A stretch of 7,781 nt of DNA, from positions 1 through 7,781 of the forward strand of contig DJGH01000007.1 of assembly GCA_002431635.1 (NCBI GenBank). The letters run 5' to 3'. This DNA is from Petrotoga sp. UBA5851 (lineage in GTDB: Bacteria > Thermotogota > Thermotogae > Petrotogales > Petrotogaceae). The position numbers and the translations under genes were made by a program. The notes beneath the pieces are model-generated. The model saw only the letters and a list, made by a program, of their open reading frames with translations, did no database searches and was not told the DNA's origin. Shown one piece after another: positions 5,830 through 7,781 of the stretch. Within the stretch, counting starts at the first letter, position 1. Every line of letters begins with the position of its first letter.

Positions 5830-6562
5830 GTATCTTGAGAGCAATATACTTTTAAACCATAAAATTTCAGAAGATATTTTTGAAATGAAAGTTGAACTTA
5901 AAAATATTACAGAGCCAGGACAGTTTTTCATGCTTAGAAAAAATGACAGTCCTACATTCCTTTCTCGTCCGCTCAGTGTATACTATACAGACAAAAAAAC
6001 AGTTTCGTTTCTTTACCAGATCAAAGGAAAAGGGACACAGGTATTTTCCTTAATGAATCCTGGGGACAAAATAGACATAATGGGACCTTTGGGAAATTCC
6101 TTCAATACTGACTTCTGTGGGAAAAAAACAGCTGTCGTAAGTGGCGGCATAGGTATAGCACCAATGGTATATCTTGCACACGAACTTATTAAAAACGGAA
6201 ATTCAGTTGATTTTTACTGCGGCTTCAAAGGTATGCCGTACTGTACAGATATTCTTGACAAAAAGATCAAAGTCTTTATATCCTCACAGGAGGGAGTTGC
6301 AGGATATCACGGACTTATAACAGAAATTTTCAACCCCACTGCTTATGAAAGCGTTATGACTTGTGGACCCGTGCCTATGATGAAGATTATTGCAAATATG
6401 TGCCAAGAGAAAAATATTCTATGCCAGGTCTCAATGGAACAGCACATGGCGTGCGGTATGGGTGCATGCCTAGTATGCACCTGCGAAACAGAACACGGAA
6501 TGAAAAGAGTCTGCAAAGACGGCCCTGTATTTGACGGAAAAGAGCTGATTCTAAATGACTGA
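5819..6562 (+). CDS. pyrK: Dihydroorotate dehydrogenase B, electron-transfer subunit
   Basis: PyrK carries FAD and a [2Fe-2S] cluster and passes electrons from the class 1B dihydroorotate dehydrogenase PyrD to NAD+. The 247-residue product shows a ferredoxin-reductase-like fold: FAD motif RPLSV (50-54), nucleotide-binding GGIGIAPM (109-116) and CGP (182-184). The cluster is ligated by C212-x4-C217-x2-C220-x11-C232, inside CGMGACLVC; C222 is an extra cysteine close by. The start overlaps pyrF by 11 bases and has GAGGAG at 5802-5807, a somewhat long 11-base spacing. It overlaps pyrD by 8 bases, fitting equal synthesis of the two subunits of one PyrD2-PyrK2 complex. Adjacency to pyrD excludes most other ferredoxin-NADP reductase-like roles. 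Confidence 0.95.
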   Translation: MPYEYLESNILLNHKISEDIFEMKVELKNITEPGQFFMLRKNDSPTFLSRPLSVYYTDKKTVSFLYQIKGKGTQVFSLMNPGDKIDIMGPLGNSFNTDFCGKKTAVVSGGIGIAPMVYLAHELIKNGNSVDFYCGFKGMPYCTDILDKKIKVFISSQEGVAGYHGLITEIFNPTAYESVMTCGPVPMMKIIANMCQEKNILCQVSMEQHMACGMGACLVCTCETEHGMKRVCKDGPVFDGKELILND

Positions 6563-7451
6563 AACTAATATTTGTGGTATTGACTTTAAAAATCCAGTAA
6601 TTGCAGCATCAGGAACCTTCGGATTCGGCAGAGAGTTCTCACAGGCATATGACCTGTCCAAGCTTGGAGGTATCTGCACTAAAGGACTTACTTTTAATCC
6701 AAGACAGGGCAATAAAGGCATACGCTGTTGTGAAACAGCCAGCGGAATGATTAACAGCGTTGGACTACAAAATCCTGGAATACAAAGCTTTCTGGACACT
6801 GATCTTGCTTTTATGAACTCTTTGAATACAGTTATAATAGCTAATCTCAGTGGTTCAAGCATACAAGAGTATGTCCAGGGGGCAGAACTCCTTGACAGTT
6901 CAAAAATAGATATTATAGAACTCAACATATCATGCCCGAACGTCAAAGAAGGCGGAATGAACTTCGGAATAAAAACCCAAAGCGCTGTACAAGTACTCGA
7001 ACAGGTAAGAAAAGCCGTTTCAAAACCTTTGATTGTAAAACTCTCTCCTAATGCTGAGGATATAGTAGATATGGCGGTCAACTGCGAAAAAAACGGTGCG
7101 GACGGTATCTCTCTTGTAAATACTTTTAAAGCAATGGCAATTGATATATATAAAAAGAAACCAGTATTTAAAAATATAACCGCAGGACTTTCAGGACCTT
7201 GTATAAAACCCATTGCCCTGCGTATGGTATATGAAGTAAGTAAAGCAGTTAAGATCCCGGTTTTAGGTATGGGAGGCATAAGCTGCTGGCAGGATGCCGT
7301 AGAGTTTATAATGGCAGGAGCATGTGCTGTCCAAGTAGGCACTATGAACTTTATAAAGCCAGACATCTGTCTTGATATAGTAAAAGGAATAGAAACTTTT
7401 ATGATAAAAAATAATTTCAAAAGCATCTCTGAAATGAAATCTATAATATAG
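6555..7451 (+). CDS. pyrD: Dihydroorotate dehydrogenase B, catalytic subunit (class 1B)
   Basis: This FMN enzyme oxidises dihydroorotate to orotate in the cytosol, delivering electrons to NAD+ through PyrK. The 298-residue product has no N-terminal membrane helix, unlike class 2 enzymes. Key residues are K43 in TKG, N67 in NSVGLQNPG (67-75), N124 and catalytic base C127 in NISCPNVKEGG, K162 in VKLSP and N189 in LVNT. The FMN phosphate loop is GMGGI (238-242) with VGT (261-263). A cysteine base rather than serine marks class 1. The ATG at 6555 overlaps the pyrK end by 8 bases. I see only a weak purine-rich stretch, GGAAAAGAG, ahead of it, so it probably depends on ribosomes finishing pyrK. The ending SEMKSII is the usual family tail. 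Confidence 0.96.
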   Translation: MTETNICGIDFKNPVIAASGTFGFGREFSQAYDLSKLGGICTKGLTFNPRQGNKGIRCCETASGMINSVGLQNPGIQSFLDTDLAFMNSLNTVIIANLSGSSIQEYVQGAELLDSSKIDIIELNISCPNVKEGGMNFGIKTQSAVQVLEQVRKAVSKPLIVKLSPNAEDIVDMAVNCEKNGADGISLVNTFKAMAIDIYKKKPVFKNITAGLSGPCIKPIALRMVYEVSKAVKIPVLGMGGISCWQDAVEFIMAGACAVQVGTMNFIKPDICLDIVKGIETFMIKNNFKSISEMKSII

Positions 7452-7461
7452 GAGGAAAAAA

Positions 7462-7781
7462 ATGGATATCAACGAAATCTTAAAAGAAACTGGAGCCCTT
7501 CTTCAGGGACATTTTCTTCTTTCTTCTGGAAAACACAGCAACAAATATGTCCAGTGTGCTAAATTAATGATGTATCCAGAAAAAACTCAAACAGTACTTA
7601 CTCAGGTTGCACAAAAACTTAAAAATCTTGAATTCGATATCATAGTAGGCCCGGCTATCGGTGGAATAGTGCCCGCATATGAACTGGCCAGACTTACAGG
7701 AAAAATCTGCATGTATGCTGAAAGAGAAAACGATGTTATGACTCTCAGGAGAGGCTTTGAACTCTTTCCGGGTCAAAAAGT
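7462..7781 (+). CDS. pyrE: Orotate phosphoribosyltransferase (5' part, cut by window edge)
   Basis: PyrE joins orotate to PRPP, giving OMP. The first 106 codons are in the window; the end lies beyond it. Recognisable are GHFLLSSGKHSNKYVQCAKL (16-35), the substrate and PRPP-contacting region; VGPAIGGIVPAYELAR (62-77); and AERENDVMTLRRGFEL (86-101). These sequences match the branch of PyrE found in clostridia and Thermotogota rather than the E. coli branch. The PRPP-binding loop (usually EDV-TTGGS) would follow after the cut. The start is supported by AGGAGG at 7450-7455, six bases before the ATG and touching the pyrD stop. The 10-base gap and good ribosome binding site mean this gene is initiated independently within the same operon. 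Confidence 0.95.
   Translation, partial: MDINEILKETGALLQGHFLLSSGKHSNKYVQCAKLMMYPEKTQTVLTQVAQKLKNLEFDIIVGPAIGGIVPAYELARLTGKICMYAERENDVMTLRRGFELFPGQK

Noticed and set aside
6551..7426. Long open frame on the minus strand (291 codons) opposite pyrD
   Set aside because: It mirrors pyrD, whose active-site residues are all intact; the antisense product matches no family I recognise and has no convincing ribosome binding site.
1..7781. Mobile element, CRISPR array, tRNA or phage-defence system
   Set aside because: No inverted or direct repeats of that kind, no transposase motifs, and the window is filled by transporter and pyrimidine genes.

Overview
The window looks like the chromosome of a low-GC anaerobe of the Clostridia type. 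The evidence is A+T-rich DNA with frequent AGA and ATA codons, strong GGAGG-type ribosome binding sites, two-subunit class 1B dihydroorotate dehydrogenase genes (pyrK plus pyrD), a separate zinc-binding pyrI, and a purine-class riboswitch. A Thermotogota or related lineage cannot be excluded from sequence alone. All genes read on the + strand.

Region 1 (1-2171) is the 3' end of an Opp/Dpp-type ABC importer operon. It holds the last codons of a permease (DppC type), then the two ATPases DppD and DppF, and closes with a rho-independent terminator. Both ATPases carry the C-terminal four-cysteine motif of this family. The substrate may be a peptide or an oligosaccharide, since the binding protein lies outside the window.

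Region 2 (2172-2409) is a 5' leader with a probable promoter. It contains a recognisable purine-riboswitch aptamer (2261-2338), a possible antiterminator hairpin (2340-2362), and a strong intrinsic terminator (2357-2393) just before the pyrB ribosome binding site.

Region 3 (2410-7781) is a tightly packed de novo pyrimidine operon, pyrB-pyrI-pyrC-pyrF-pyrK-pyrD-pyrE, with pyrE cut by the window edge. Together the products convert carbamoyl phosphate plus aspartate to UMP: PyrB/PyrI make carbamoyl aspartate, PyrC dihydroorotate, PyrD/PyrK orotate, PyrE OMP and PyrF UMP. Carbamoyl phosphate synthetase and pyrR are not in the window. pyrC/pyrF, pyrF/pyrK and pyrK/pyrD overlap, which suggests translational coupling.

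The standout observation is that a purine-sensing RNA appears to control pyrimidine synthesis. I see no PyrR-type attenuator and no UTP-sensing leader peptide. The aptamer has an unusual J3/1 junction (AUGC instead of two bases), with C next to P1, which points to guanine or a related ligand. Helices in the expression platform allow an ON-switch model (purine plenty raises pyrimidine synthesis) but also a weaker OFF alternative. The enzymes themselves are ordinary.
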